Origin: Bradyrhizobium sp. BR13661
GTDB taxonomy: Bacteria; Pseudomonadota; Alphaproteobacteria; Rhizobiales; Xanthobacteraceae
Assembly (NCBI RefSeq): GCF_029892425.1
Contig: NZ_JARXWB010000028.1
Location: forward strand, 1 to 64,000
Direction of reading: 5' to 3'
Length of the DNA: 64,000 nt
Part shown: positions 33,482-42,777 of the stretch, piece after piece
Layout: each line of letters starts with the position of its first letter
How positions within the stretch are numbered: position 1 is the stretch's first letter
Made by a program: the position numbers and the translations under genes
The notes under the pieces: generated by a model
Seen by the model: only the letters and a program-made list of their open reading frames with translations
What the model was told of the DNA's origin: nothing
Database searches by the model: none

Positions 33482-35551
33482 TCAGTCCCGGTCGTTGTCG
33501 TGATCGTCGTCGTGACGGTCGGCAAAGTTGAAGTTGCCGAAGAGATCGCCGATCGCGGGCCGGTTGACGGGAACGTAGGGATTGTCGTCATGCGCAATCG
33601 GGTTCGGCAAGGCGTCGCGGGTCTTGGGTCCGAGCGGCTTGAGGTGCCAGTTGCGCTCGATGAACTTGGTGATCGAGACGTGATCGCCATATTCGTGCGA
33701 GATGTGACCGCCGCGCGAATATTTCGAGACGACGAGAAGCGGGATACGCGTGCCGTCGCCAAAGAAGTCCACCGGCTGGATATAGCCGGAGTCGTAGTAG
33801 CCACCGCCCTCATCCATGGTGATGACGATCGCGGTCGACTTCCACAGCTCCTTGTTGGACTTCACCTGATCGACGATCCTCTTGGTGAACGCCTCGAAGA
33901 GATCGACACGGGACGAGGAAGGATGTCCGTCGTTGAAGGTGCTCGGCTTGACGAACGACACGGCAGGGAGATTGCCGTTGGCGATGGCGTCATAGAAATC
34001 GAGCGTATCCTTCATGTGCGCGTCGCGTTGCGCCTTGTTGGTCATCACGGAAGCGGAGAACAGGAAGGGGTTGCAGATGTTGCAATAGAGATAGGCAACC
34101 GGGTCGAGCGCGCCGAAATTGGTGCCTTCACCGGGGGCCGTCTTGAAGTCATTCCAGCGCTCGCCGAAATAGGCCCAGGAGACATCGGCCTGGGTCAGCG
34201 CATCGCCGATATGCCGCTGCTTGATGACCGGCGGCAGGGTAAACGGGCCGTTGTTGATCGGATCGGTGGCGCCGCTACCGATAAAGGCCGGAACGTAGTT
34301 GTTCAGCAGATAGTACGCGTTCGGCGCACAACGCGGCGAGACGTTGATGGAGTTGAGATAGGTGACGACAGGGCCGACGCCCGGCTGATTGGGATCGGAG
34401 CAGTTCGAATAGCTGCCGCCGCCATAACCGTCGTTGAGATACCAGTTGTTCGTACCTGGCGCCGGGTTCGGATTTTCGATCTCGTCGACATATTGCGGCG
34501 GGTTCGAACCCGGCACGAGCACGTGGTCGGGCTTCGCGGGATCGCCCTTGTCATCCGCATAATAAAGCGCGTCGGCGTAGCCGATCATCATGTGATTGGC
34601 GAAAGTGCCGCCCATCACGCTCTGGTGGAAGTTGTCGTTGAGCGTGTACTTGCGCGCAAGCTCGGTCAGGTAAGGCGCATCGCCCTTGGCGACGTTATAG
34701 AAGCCGAGCGCGATGGCGCCTTCCTTCAGCGCGTGCGGGGTCGGATTGCCATTGCTGCCCGACGAGACGCTCTGCTCGACAAAGGTGAAGAGATCGGCCT
34801 GGCAGCCGCTCGGATTGTGATGCGTCGCCTTGCCAACGTCGCAATCGAGTTGCTGCCACATCTGGTAGAAACGGTGCACCGGGCTGCCGCCATAGGTCTT
34901 GTAGAGGCTGGACGGGGCTTCACCACCCTGCGCCAGGGTCACGAGCGGATAGGGACCGTTCGGCAGATTGTCCGAATCCAGGATGCGCGTGTCGGGCGAA
35001 TTGCCCGGCAGGCCGGTCGCACCGGTCGTCAGCAGCGGCAGATCGTGCTGGCTCAGACCATAATCTCCCTGCTGCGCGAGTTGCAGCGTGGCGAGACAGC
35101 CCGGACCATTGAGCGCAGCCTGATCGACGGAGGTGTAGCAGGTTTGCGGCGCATAGGAGGTGCCAGGCGTCTGCACCTTGTTGGTCGTGTGATTGTAAGG
35201 CGTCTTCGGGCTTGGATTGATCGAGTAAACATTGTTGACGACGGTGGAGAACTGCGCGGCCCTGGCGTAGTTCGGACCAGGCAGGCCATCTCTGGTGATG
35301 ATGCCCTTTGAGAGCAGATTGTCGACACGCTCGTCCGGATGACGCGGTTCATAGGTCGCGAAGATATGGTCGAAGGTGCGGTTTTCGCCGAGAATGACGA
35401 TCACATGCTTGATCGGGCTCTCGGTGCGGTCGCCGTTCTTGTTGCTGCCGCCCAGCATGTCCGTTGCATAAACGTCATGTCCCATCAGCGACAGAATTGC
35501 GGCTGTCACCACGGTCCGGTCACGCAGACGTCGTGTCGTTCTTGAAAGCAT
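33482..35551 (-). CDS. Secreted phosphoesterase (phospholipase C / acid phosphatase family)
   Basis: A 689-residue exported protein of the PF04185 alkaline-phosphatase-like superfamily. After an Arg-rich N-terminus and signal region, HVIVILGENRTFDHIFATY carries the metal/nucleophile motif of this family, and IVITMDEGGGYYDSGYIQP and HEYGDHVSITKFIERNW hold the second metal site. Relatives are phospholipases C and AcpA acid phosphatases. The protein ends in a His/Asp-rich tail, ADRHDDDHDNDRD, that may bind metal. AGGGGTG precedes the ATG. Monocistronic; upstream are two CTGACA direct repeats. Confidence 0.88.
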   Translation of the reverse strand: MLSRTTRRLRDRTVVTAAILSLMGHDVYATDMLGGSNKNGDRTESPIKHVIVILGENRTFDHIFATYEPRHPDERVDNLLSKGIITRDGLPGPNYARAAQFSTVVNNVYSINPSPKTPYNHTTNKVQTPGTSYAPQTCYTSVDQAALNGPGCLATLQLAQQGDYGLSQHDLPLLTTGATGLPGNSPDTRILDSDNLPNGPYPLVTLAQGGEAPSSLYKTYGGSPVHRFYQMWQQLDCDVGKATHHNPSGCQADLFTFVEQSVSSGSNGNPTPHALKEGAIALGFYNVAKGDAPYLTELARKYTLNDNFHQSVMGGTFANHMMIGYADALYYADDKGDPAKPDHVLVPGSNPPQYVDEIENPNPAPGTNNWYLNDGYGGGSYSNCSDPNQPGVGPVVTYLNSINVSPRCAPNAYYLLNNYVPAFIGSGATDPINNGPFTLPPVIKQRHIGDALTQADVSWAYFGERWNDFKTAPGEGTNFGALDPVAYLYCNICNPFLFSASVMTNKAQRDAHMKDTLDFYDAIANGNLPAVSFVKPSTFNDGHPSSSRVDLFEAFTKRIVDQVKSNKELWKSTAIVITMDEGGGYYDSGYIQPVDFFGDGTRIPLLVVSKYSRGGHISHEYGDHVSITKFIERNWHLKPLGPKTRDALPNPIAHDDNPYVPVNRPAIGDLFGNFNFADRHDDDHDNDRD

Positions 35552-35782
35552 TGCACACCCCTTCGTTCGTTTCCTGATTGCAGAGAAATTGTTTCAACGC
35601 ATGTCAGGTTAGGAGGCGCGCTTGTCAGACGTGCTGCTAGGCCGTGTCACTTCAGTTACGAGATTGTGACGACGAGCGGAGACCAATTGTCGCAACCAGC
35701 GGCCGCTTCTGGATTGCCATCAATGGCTTGCTGCGGATAAGGACCGAAGTTCCAACGCGGTCGGCCGCGGGAAGATCGCGGC

Positions 35783-37156
35783 TCAGTCGTTCCAATGAAG
35801 CATGGGCGTTCCATATGCCCTGTTCCAAACGGAGAGGAAGCGCGGGAACCAGGAGTGCGCCACCGCGCCCTTATAGGCCCAGGTGCGATACTTCAACCCT
35901 TGCTCCGAAATCAGCTCCTGATAACCGCCGTGGACTTCAGTCGCGGTGCGGATGTCTTTCAATATCCCTTGCGCGCAGGCGCGGTAGGTATTGCTCGCCG
36001 AGGCCTCGTCAAAGTCCAGCATGCGATCCGCGAACTCGACGTTGAATGTCGGCCATGATGAGCGCCCCTGATAGGCCGGCGCCGCAATCTTGTGGATCAT
36101 CTTGTTCCGCGGATTATCTGCCGACACCAGGAAGTGAAACGTGCTGGGGATGCGGAAGCGGGGCTCGGCGAGGATCAGATCCGTTGTGGCCGCGAACAGC
36201 GCGCGCTCACTTGCGTCGTTCATGTCCCAGAAGCCGCGATGCACGCTGACGAAATCCAGCGCGACCAACGACACCGGCGTGCCCGCCGGGCCATCCAGCG
36301 AATGCCTGATATAGCCGTCCTTGCCGAACAGGCGGAGCAGGCCCTTCTTATAATCCGCAAGGTCGCGCCCGAGCGGCCGCTTCAGCTCGACCTCGTCGAC
36401 GACGCCGAGCTGCACGCCCCACATGAACGTCGTGTAGACGCAGGCATTGGTGACGAAACGCCGGCGCTCGGCGCGGGTGTCGGTTGCCGCAGAGCGGGGC
36501 CCGCTGGCGTCGCAGAGCAATGATCCGACACCATCAGCGTCGAACGGCTCGAGCTCGCCTGCGAGCTTCAGAATCGCGCGCTTCAGATCGGAACCATATT
36601 CGGCCAGCAACAGGCGTCCGGCATGCGCACATTGCGACATCGCAAGATAAGACGACGCCCGCTCCTCGGCCGAGAGCATCTGCTGGAGGCCAGCCAAAAT
36701 CCCGAGCAACGTATCCGAGGGGCGCGAGAAGTAATTCACGCCGAGATATCGGCCGCGTCCTGCCGGAACGATGGTCGTCGTGACGACGTCGGCGCGAACC
36801 GCCTCCAGCAACAGGCGAACGCTCTTTTCGAGCAGGCGCGCCCGGCGCACCGCGTCCTGCGCGTCCATGATGGTCTCGGGATCGAGGACGTCAGGATAGA
36901 ACCATGCAAAGTCGCGCGGGTAATAGGCCGAGGCGTGCGGAGCGCCCGTGACGAGGAACGCCTCGGTCACCGAAAAGGCGCTGTCCATCGAGTGTCGATA
37001 GAGATCTTCGATGGCCGTCAGCGAGTGATGCGACTTTCTCAGAAACCGGTCACCGAGAAAATTCACCGCCTGAAGGGCGTTGGCGACAAAGGTCGCAGCC
37101 GCGCCCTGGTAAAACCGGTTCTCTCGATGGGCTGGAAAGGAAATATCACTGTTCAT
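35783..37156 (-). CDS. Hypothetical protein, possible six-hairpin glycosidase fold
   Basis: A 457-residue cytoplasmic protein without signal peptide. The stretches HASAYYPRDFAWFYPDVLDP, RFVTNACVYTTFMWGVQLG and RTATEVHGGYQELISEQGL have the look of an (alpha/alpha)6-barrel carbohydrate enzyme, with acidic residues in conserved-looking positions, but I recognise no family with certainty. The ATG at 37156 is taken as start because the longer frame begins with TTG. It is flanked by unrelated genes, 231 bases from the phosphoesterase gene upstream region. Function is open. Confidence 0.65.
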   Translation of the reverse strand: MNSDISFPAHRENRFYQGAAATFVANALQAVNFLGDRFLRKSHHSLTAIEDLYRHSMDSAFSVTEAFLVTGAPHASAYYPRDFAWFYPDVLDPETIMDAQDAVRRARLLEKSVRLLLEAVRADVVTTTIVPAGRGRYLGVNYFSRPSDTLLGILAGLQQMLSAEERASSYLAMSQCAHAGRLLLAEYGSDLKRAILKLAGELEPFDADGVGSLLCDASGPRSAATDTRAERRRFVTNACVYTTFMWGVQLGVVDEVELKRPLGRDLADYKKGLLRLFGKDGYIRHSLDGPAGTPVSLVALDFVSVHRGFWDMNDASERALFAATTDLILAEPRFRIPSTFHFLVSADNPRNKMIHKIAAPAYQGRSSWPTFNVEFADRMLDFDEASASNTYRACAQGILKDIRTATEVHGGYQELISEQGLKYRTWAYKGAVAHSWFPRFLSVWNRAYGTPMLHWND

Positions 37157-37272
37157 AGTGCTTAAGTCGGCCAAAGTCTCTGATGGTTCGGTGCTGGCTT
37201 ATTCTAAATGCGGCTGATTCGCCTCTCTACCCGGGAACTTGCGGGGCTCGCGGCATCGTTAACTCGGCGTGA

Positions 37273-38583
37273 CTACCCCTTGCGCGGCCGGAAGTTCTCA
37301 ATCACCCGCAGCAAGACCCGCGCACCGGCATCGGCGTCGGCCAGCTCGACATGTTCGTCAGGATGATGGCTGATGCCACCGCGGCAGCGAACGAAGATCA
37401 TCCCGACATCGGCGACGTCGATCATCGCCATGCCGTCATGCCCTGCCCCACTCGGTAGCTCGAAGGTGGAAAACCCTTCGGCGGCGATCGCCTGCGAGAT
37501 CTGGTCCTTCAGCCAGGGGGCGCAAGGAACGGTGCGGTTCTCGTGGGTGACGTCGAGCTGGAGCGCCAATTGCCGGCGCTTGGCGATCGCCTCGATCTGG
37601 CGGACGACGTCGGCGACCGCGCGCTTGCGATGCATGTCGGTCGGCGCGCGCATGTCGATGGTGAAGGAGACTTCGCCCGGAATGACGTTGGTCGCACCGG
37701 GCCTCGCCTGGATGTAACCGACGGTGCCAACCAGGCCGCCCTCGTCGGTACGGCAAAACTGCTCGATGGCGCCGATGCATTCGGCAGCGCCGGTCAGCGC
37801 GTCACGGCGCAGCGCCATCGGCACCGTGCCGGCGTGACCAGCCATGCCGGTGAGCCGTGCGGCCAGCCGCGTCGCGCCCGCGATCGCCGTGACGACGCCG
37901 ACGGGGAGATTCCGGTCTTCCAGCACCGGCCCCTGCTCGATGTGCAATTCGAGATAGGCCAGCACTTCGCGCCGAGAACGCGCCGCCGCGCCGATATGAT
38001 CGGGGTCGAGGCCAAATTGGACGAGCGCATCGCGCATCGACACTCCGTCGCGGTCGCGCGTGCTCAAAACGCTTTCGTCGAAAGTCCCGGCCACGGCGCG
38101 GCTGCCGAGCAGGGTCGAGGCGAAGCGTACGCCTTCTTCGTCGGCAAAGCCCACGACCTCGATCGCAAACGGCAGGCGCTTGCTACGGCGGTTGAGGTCG
38201 GCGACGCAAGCGATCGCCGTAATCACGCCCAGCGGCCCGTCCCATTTGCCGGCATCTCGCACCGTATCGTAATGCGAGCCGAGCATCAGGCACGGCGCTC
38301 CCGGCCGCTCGCCTTCGTAGCGGCCGCAGACATTGCCAATCGCATCGAGATGCGTGCTCATGCCGGCCTCACGCATCCAGCCGAGGATGAGGTCCGACGC
38401 CGCGCACAGCTCCTTCGTGAGATAGATACGGGTGAGCTTGCCGTCTTCTTCCGAGATTGCCGCGAGCTCGTTGATCCGACGCACGATCTCTTCGCCGAGC
38501 GATGCATTCTGAACGGCGGTACCAGCACCCATCTCGGCCAAGCTTTCCATCCTGAAGACCGCGCGGGCGGTCGCAACGTCCAT
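37273..38583 (-). CDS. allC: Allantoate amidohydrolase / N-carbamoyl-amino-acid hydrolase
   Basis: A 436-residue M20-family amidohydrolase. Metal-binding motifs are GSHYDTVRDAGKWDG (His, Asp), GFADEEGVRF (Glu pair), LELHIEQGPVLE (His) and SHHPDEHVE near the C-terminus; SGAGHDGMAM is the substrate loop. These fit allantoate amidohydrolase, which degrades allantoate to ureidoglycine or ureidoglycolate plus ammonia, and the related carbamoylases. With PuuE in the same window, allantoate is the likely substrate. It is divergent from the first BMP transporter operon. A sigma-54-like sequence with GT in place of GC overlaps the region just before the ATG, so a start at Met12 is possible. Confidence 0.85.
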   Translation of the reverse strand: MDVATARAVFRMESLAEMGAGTAVQNASLGEEIVRRINELAAISEEDGKLTRIYLTKELCAASDLILGWMREAGMSTHLDAIGNVCGRYEGERPGAPCLMLGSHYDTVRDAGKWDGPLGVITAIACVADLNRRSKRLPFAIEVVGFADEEGVRFASTLLGSRAVAGTFDESVLSTRDRDGVSMRDALVQFGLDPDHIGAAARSRREVLAYLELHIEQGPVLEDRNLPVGVVTAIAGATRLAARLTGMAGHAGTVPMALRRDALTGAAECIGAIEQFCRTDEGGLVGTVGYIQARPGATNVIPGEVSFTIDMRAPTDMHRKRAVADVVRQIEAIAKRRQLALQLDVTHENRTVPCAPWLKDQISQAIAAEGFSTFELPSGAGHDGMAMIDVADVGMIFVRCRGGISHHPDEHVELADADAGARVLLRVIENFRPRKG

Positions 38584-38843
38584 CGATACAAGTTCGGTGC
38601 CAGCGAATTCAGCCCGGCACCGTCGCGAGTCAGCGCGTGGTTAGCATGAATGTGGGAGGTCGACCGACCGCCAGCGGCCAGCCATGCACACGAGAGAGAC
38701 GGTTAAGACTGCTTAACTCCATTGCATACAATCTAAAAATACTGCCTATAAATTGATCTGCCGATTTCCTGATCAAGATTCGCGAATTGCTAATATTCTA
38801 TATTTTTCAATATACTACATCGGAATGCTCACCCCTTAGCCTC

Positions 38844-38858
38844 TGGCACGAAGCTTGC
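38844..38858 (+). promoter_or_regulatory. Sigma-54 promoter of the first BMP transporter operon
   Basis: TGGCACG (38844-38850), AAGC, TTGC (38855-38858): GG and GC are ten bases apart and both elements match the consensus. It lies 75 bases before the ATG of the BMP gene. Upstream (38710-38820) is an AT-rich stretch, unusual for this genome, that could hold activator and bending-protein sites. NtrC-type nitrogen control is the obvious inference. The remainder of 38584-38932 contains no gene. Confidence 0.9.
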
Positions 38859-38932
38859 GACATCCGATCCGGCTCAGCCAGACCGGCGCAGCCGCGAGAT
38901 TGAGGCGGTCCATCCGCCAAGGGGAGCAAGCA

Positions 38933-40045
38933 ATGGATTTTAGCAGGATTTCACGACGTCATTTGTTGCAGGGCGGTGCCGCCTTCACCCTCGGCGCAGC
39001 GGCCGGCGCCCGACCGGCCTTCGCGGCCGACACCACCATCGGCTTTATCTATGTCGGCTCGCGTGACGACTACGGTTACAACCAGGCCCACGCGCAGGGT
39101 GCCGCGGCGCTGAAGAAGATCCCCGGCCTGAAGGTGGTCGAAGAGGAGAAGGTGCCGGAGACCGATGCGGTCGAGAAGACGATGGAGTCCATGATCAACC
39201 TCGACGGCGCCACCCTGCTCTTCCCGACCTCGTTCGGTTACTACAACCCGCACATGATCAAGATGGCCAACAAGTACCCGAAGCTGCGCTTCGAGCACTG
39301 CGGCGGCCTGTGGAGCGACAAGGATCCGAAGAACGCCGGCAGCTATTTCGGCTACATCGACGAAGCCCAGTACATCTCCGGCATTGTCGCCGGCTACACC
39401 TCCAAGAGCGGCAAGCTCGGCTTCGTCGCGGCCAAGCCGATCCCGCAGGTGCTGCGCAACATCAACGCTTTCGCGCTCGGCGCCAAGCTTGCCAATCCCA
39501 AGGCCACCACGCAGGTGATCTTCACCGGCGACTGGTCGATGCCGGTCAAGGAAGCCGAAGCCACCAACAGCCTGATCGACCAGGGCGTGGACGTGCTGAC
39601 CTGCCACGTCGACGGTCCCAAGACCATGGTCGAGAACGCGGCGCGCCGCGGCGCCTTCGTCTGCGGCTATCATGTCAACCAGTCGCCGCTCGCGCCGAAG
39701 GCTTATCTCACGGGCGCTGAGTGGAACTGGGAAGCGCTGTATCCGAAGTTCGTCAAGATGATCGCCGCCGGCGAGACCATCCCGAACTTCTATCGCGGCG
39801 GCCTCAAGGAAGAGATCGTCAAGACCTCACCCTATGGCGAAGCCGTATCCGCCGAGGCGCGCAAGCACGCCGACGACATCAAGGCCAAGTTCCTGTCTGC
39901 CGACGGCTACGCCGTGTTCAAGGGCGGACTGGTCGACAACAAGGGCAAGACGGTCATCCCGGCTGGCACCGATCGCGGCCAGAAGGATCCTGAACTGGAA
40001 AAGATGGACTATCTCGTCGAGGGCGTGATCGGAGCGACTTCGTGA
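38933..40045 (+). CDS. BMP-family ABC transporter substrate-binding protein
   Basis: A 370-residue periplasmic binding protein of the BMP/Med family, which binds nucleosides and related purine or ureide compounds. The N-terminus RISRRHLLQGGAAF is a Tat-type twin-arginine signal, unusual for this family, where Sec or lipoprotein signals are common. The mature part starts ADTTIGFIYVGSRDDYGYNQ. GGGGAG precedes the ATG. First gene of an operon with two permeases, a biuret-hydrolase-like enzyme, an ATPase and a deaminase, under a sigma-54 promoter. Confidence 0.9.
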   Translation: MDFSRISRRHLLQGGAAFTLGAAAGARPAFAADTTIGFIYVGSRDDYGYNQAHAQGAAALKKIPGLKVVEEEKVPETDAVEKTMESMINLDGATLLFPTSFGYYNPHMIKMANKYPKLRFEHCGGLWSDKDPKNAGSYFGYIDEAQYISGIVAGYTSKSGKLGFVAAKPIPQVLRNINAFALGAKLANPKATTQVIFTGDWSMPVKEAEATNSLIDQGVDVLTCHVDGPKTMVENAARRGAFVCGYHVNQSPLAPKAYLTGAEWNWEALYPKFVKMIAAGETIPNFYRGGLKEEIVKTSPYGEAVSAEARKHADDIKAKFLSADGYAVFKGGLVDNKGKTVIPAGTDRGQKDPELEKMDYLVEGVIGATS

Positions 40046-41154
40046 CATCGGAAGCAGCGGATTCTGCCGAGGCGGTCGGAGCAGTTGCCCCGGCCGCCGA
40101 CCCGGGCTTTCTCCAACGCTACGGCGGCACGATCGAGTATGTCCTGATCCCGGGCGCGGCGCTTGCCGGCGCGCTCGTGGTCTTCGGCATCTTCGTCATG
40201 CTGTTCGGCAAGAACCCGCTGGACCTCTATTTCTACATGTACCAGGGCGCCTTCGGCACCTGGTTCTCCTGGCAGAACACGCTGACCCGTGCTGCCCCCC
40301 TGATCCTCACGGCACTCTGCACCGCGCTGCCCGCACAGCTCGGCATGGTGATCATCGGCGGCGAAGGCGCGTTGCTGATCGGCGCGCTGTCGGCGACCAG
40401 CGCCGCACTCTTGATTCAGGGCATGCCGCCGCTCGTCGTGCAGGTCGCCATGGTCGTCGCCGGCGTCGTAGGTGGCGGACTATGGATCATGCTCGCCGGC
40501 GCATTGCGGCAATATCGCGGCGTCAACGAGACGATCTCGAGCCTGCTGCTCGTCTACATCGCACTCGCGATCCTCAATCACCTCGTCGAAGGCATGATGC
40601 GGGACCCCGCCAGCCTCAACAAGCCGTCGACGCGCGAGATCGGCGCGGCCAACATGATCGGCACGATCCCCGGCACCGACGTCCATTGGGGCCTCGTGTT
40701 CGGCCTGATCGCCGCTGTCGCCGCCTATATCCTGATCTATCACACCGTGTTCGGCTTCGCCGCGCGCGTTGCCGGCGGCAACATCCGAGCTGCCAAGATC
40801 GTCGGCCTTGGCGTGAGCAAGCTGATCCTGACCATCTGCTTCCTCGCCGGCGGCGCCGCCGGTCTTGCCGGCATGGTCGAGGTGGCCGCCGTGCAGGGCC
40901 GAACCAACGCCAACCTTGCGGCAGGTTACGGCTTCACCGGCATCCTTGTCGCCTTCCTGGCGCGGCAAAACCCGCTTGCGATCATCCCTGTCGCGATCCT
41001 GCTCGGCGGCATCAGCGCCAGCGGCGGCCTGCTGCAGCGCCGCCTGGGACTGCCTGACGCGTCCGTGCTTGTGCTGCAAGGCATCATCTTCGTCTTCGTG
41101 CTCGCCAGTGATGCGCTCTACGGCCGCATCGGTTTCCTGAAGGGAAAATCCTGA
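40042..41154 (+). CDS. BMP-system ABC permease 1
   Basis: A 370-residue inner-membrane permease of the BPD_transp_2 (sugar/nucleoside-type) family with about ten helices; RVAGGNIRAAKIVGLGVSKL is the cytoplasmic coupling region. It starts at a GTG overlapping the stop of the binding-protein gene by four bases (GTGA). Pairs with the next permease to form the channel. Confidence 0.88.
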   Translation: MTSEAADSAEAVGAVAPAADPGFLQRYGGTIEYVLIPGAALAGALVVFGIFVMLFGKNPLDLYFYMYQGAFGTWFSWQNTLTRAAPLILTALCTALPAQLGMVIIGGEGALLIGALSATSAALLIQGMPPLVVQVAMVVAGVVGGGLWIMLAGALRQYRGVNETISSLLLVYIALAILNHLVEGMMRDPASLNKPSTREIGAANMIGTIPGTDVHWGLVFGLIAAVAAYILIYHTVFGFAARVAGGNIRAAKIVGLGVSKLILTICFLAGGAAGLAGMVEVAAVQGRTNANLAAGYGFTGILVAFLARQNPLAIIPVAILLGGISASGGLLQRRLGLPDASVLVLQGIIFVFVLASDALYGRIGFLKGKS

Positions 41155-41155
41155 T

Positions 41156-42082
41156 ATGGCAGACGGATCGATCGGACTCTGGACCGTCCCGCTCGCCGTA
41201 CTCGGCGGCGCTATTCGCGTCTCCACGCCATTCCTGTTCGTGAGCTTGGGGGAATGCATCACGGAGCGCTCGGGGCGCATCAATCTCGGTCTCGAAGGCA
41301 CGCTGGTGATGGGTGCAATGAGCGCCTACGGCATCTCTTACGTAACGGGATCGCCCTGGCTTGGCGTGCTTGCCGCCGGCATCACCGGCGCGCTTCTGGG
41401 CGCACTGCATGCCGGCATCTGCTCGCTGCCGCGCGTCAACGACGTGGCGGTCGGCATCGCATTGATGCTGTTCGGCACCGGCCTCGCCTTCTATCTCGGC
41501 AAGCCGCTGATCGAGCCCACCGCGCCGCGGCTGCCAGCGATCGATTTCGGCTGGTGGAGCGACATCCCGCAGGTGCGGGCGGCGCTGCGCGTCAACGTCC
41601 TCTTCCTGATCGGCGTCGCGCTCGCGCCAATCCTCTATTGGGCCTTCCGCACCACGCGCTGGGGCCTGCTCATTCGCACCGCCGGTGAGAGCTCGGATGC
41701 GGCGCGCGCAATGGGCCACTCCGTGCTGCTGATCCGCTTGCGCGCCACCATGGTCGGCGGCTTCCTCGCCGGCATCGGCGGCTCATTCCTGTCGCTGTTC
41801 TATCCCGGAAGCTGGAATGAAGGCCTCTCGTCGGGTCAGGGCATCACCGCGGTCGCGCTCGTGATCTTCGCGCGCTGGGATCCCCTGCTGTGCCTGTGGG
41901 CCTCGCTCGCCTTTGGCGGCGCCGCGGCGCTCGGGCCGGCGCTGCAATCGGTCGGCGTCACCTCCGGCTACCATCTCTTCAACGCAGCGCCCTACATCCT
42001 GACGCTGGCGATCATGATCATCACCTGCTCACCGAAACGCACGCTGACCGGAGCCCCGGCCGAATTGTCGATCACCCGCTAG
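41156..42082 (+). CDS. BMP-system ABC permease 2
   Basis: A 308-residue BPD_transp_2 permease. GECITERSGRINLGLEGTLV near residue 30 is the conserved entrance typical of the second permease in BMP-type transporters (compare the second operon's TGELVTERSGVLNLGVEG). It begins one base after the stop of permease 1. Confidence 0.88.
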   Translation: MADGSIGLWTVPLAVLGGAIRVSTPFLFVSLGECITERSGRINLGLEGTLVMGAMSAYGISYVTGSPWLGVLAAGITGALLGALHAGICSLPRVNDVAVGIALMLFGTGLAFYLGKPLIEPTAPRLPAIDFGWWSDIPQVRAALRVNVLFLIGVALAPILYWAFRTTRWGLLIRTAGESSDAARAMGHSVLLIRLRATMVGGFLAGIGGSFLSLFYPGSWNEGLSSGQGITAVALVIFARWDPLLCLWASLAFGGAAALGPALQSVGVTSGYHLFNAAPYILTLAIMIITCSPKRTLTGAPAELSITR

Positions 42083-42093
42083 AGAGCGAAATC

Positions 42094-42777
42094 ATGCCCG
42101 AGCGCTACATCAAGTCCGAGCCCTACGCCTGGCCTTACAATGGCGATCTCCGCCCGCAAAACACCGCGCTCATCATCATCGACATGCAGACCGACTTCTG
42201 CGGTGTCGGCGGCTATGTCGACAAGATGGGCTACGACCTCTCGCTGACGCGAGCACCGATCGAGCCGATCAAGAAGCTGCTCGCGGCCATGCGCGCCCAA
42301 GGCTTTCACATCATCCATACCCGCGAAGGCCATCGTCCGGATCTCTCGGATCTTCCCGCCAACAAGCGTTGGCGCTCGCGCCAGATCGGCGCCGGCATCG
42401 GCGATGCCGGCCCCTGCGGCCGCATCCTGGTGCGCGGCGAGCCCGGCTGGGACATCATCGAGGAGCTTGCACCGCTGCCGGGCGAGCCTGTTATCGACAA
42501 GCCCGGCAAGGGTTCGTTCTGCGCCACCGATCTCGAGCTGATCCTGCGCGTGCGCGGCATCGAGAACATCGTGCTGACCGGCATCACCACCGACGTCTGC
42601 GTCCACACCACCATGCGCGAGGCCAACGACCGCGGTTTCGAATGCGTGCTGCTGCACGATTGCTGCGGCGCGACCGACAAGAGCAACCATGAGCATGCTC
42701 TGAAGATGATCAAGATGCAGGGAGGCGTGTTCGGTGCGGTCTCGACCTCGGACGCCTTCATTGGAGCGATTTCGTGA
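42094..42777 (+). CDS. biuH: Biuret amidohydrolase-like cysteine hydrolase
   Basis: A 227-residue isochorismatase-family hydrolase. The catalytic triad Asp30 (ALIIIDMQTDF), Lys136 (IDKPGKGSF) and Cys169 (TTDVCVHTTM) has exactly the spacing known for rhizobial BiuH (Asp36, Lys142, Cys175), and the N-terminal PYAWPYNG and GREG-type stretches also resemble it. BiuH splits biuret into allophanate and ammonia; related enzymes act on ureidoacrylate. No allophanate hydrolase is in the window. The gene sits inside an ABC transporter operon, overlapping the ATPase gene by four bases, so the transporter probably imports this enzyme's substrate or a related ureide. Confidence 0.72.
   Translation: MPERYIKSEPYAWPYNGDLRPQNTALIIIDMQTDFCGVGGYVDKMGYDLSLTRAPIEPIKKLLAAMRAQGFHIIHTREGHRPDLSDLPANKRWRSRQIGAGIGDAGPCGRILVRGEPGWDIIEELAPLPGEPVIDKPGKGSFCATDLELILRVRGIENIVLTGITTDVCVHTTMREANDRGFECVLLHDCCGATDKSNHEHALKMIKMQGGVFGAVSTSDAFIGAIS

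Noticed and set aside
34503..34520. GTTCGAACC-type sequence resembling a tRNA T-arm
   Set aside because: It lies inside the phosphoesterase coding sequence and no acceptor or anticodon stem can be formed around it.
33500..35311. Long plus-strand frame opposite the phosphoesterase gene
   Set aside because: Shadow of the real gene; no ribosome binding site, no recognisable domain.
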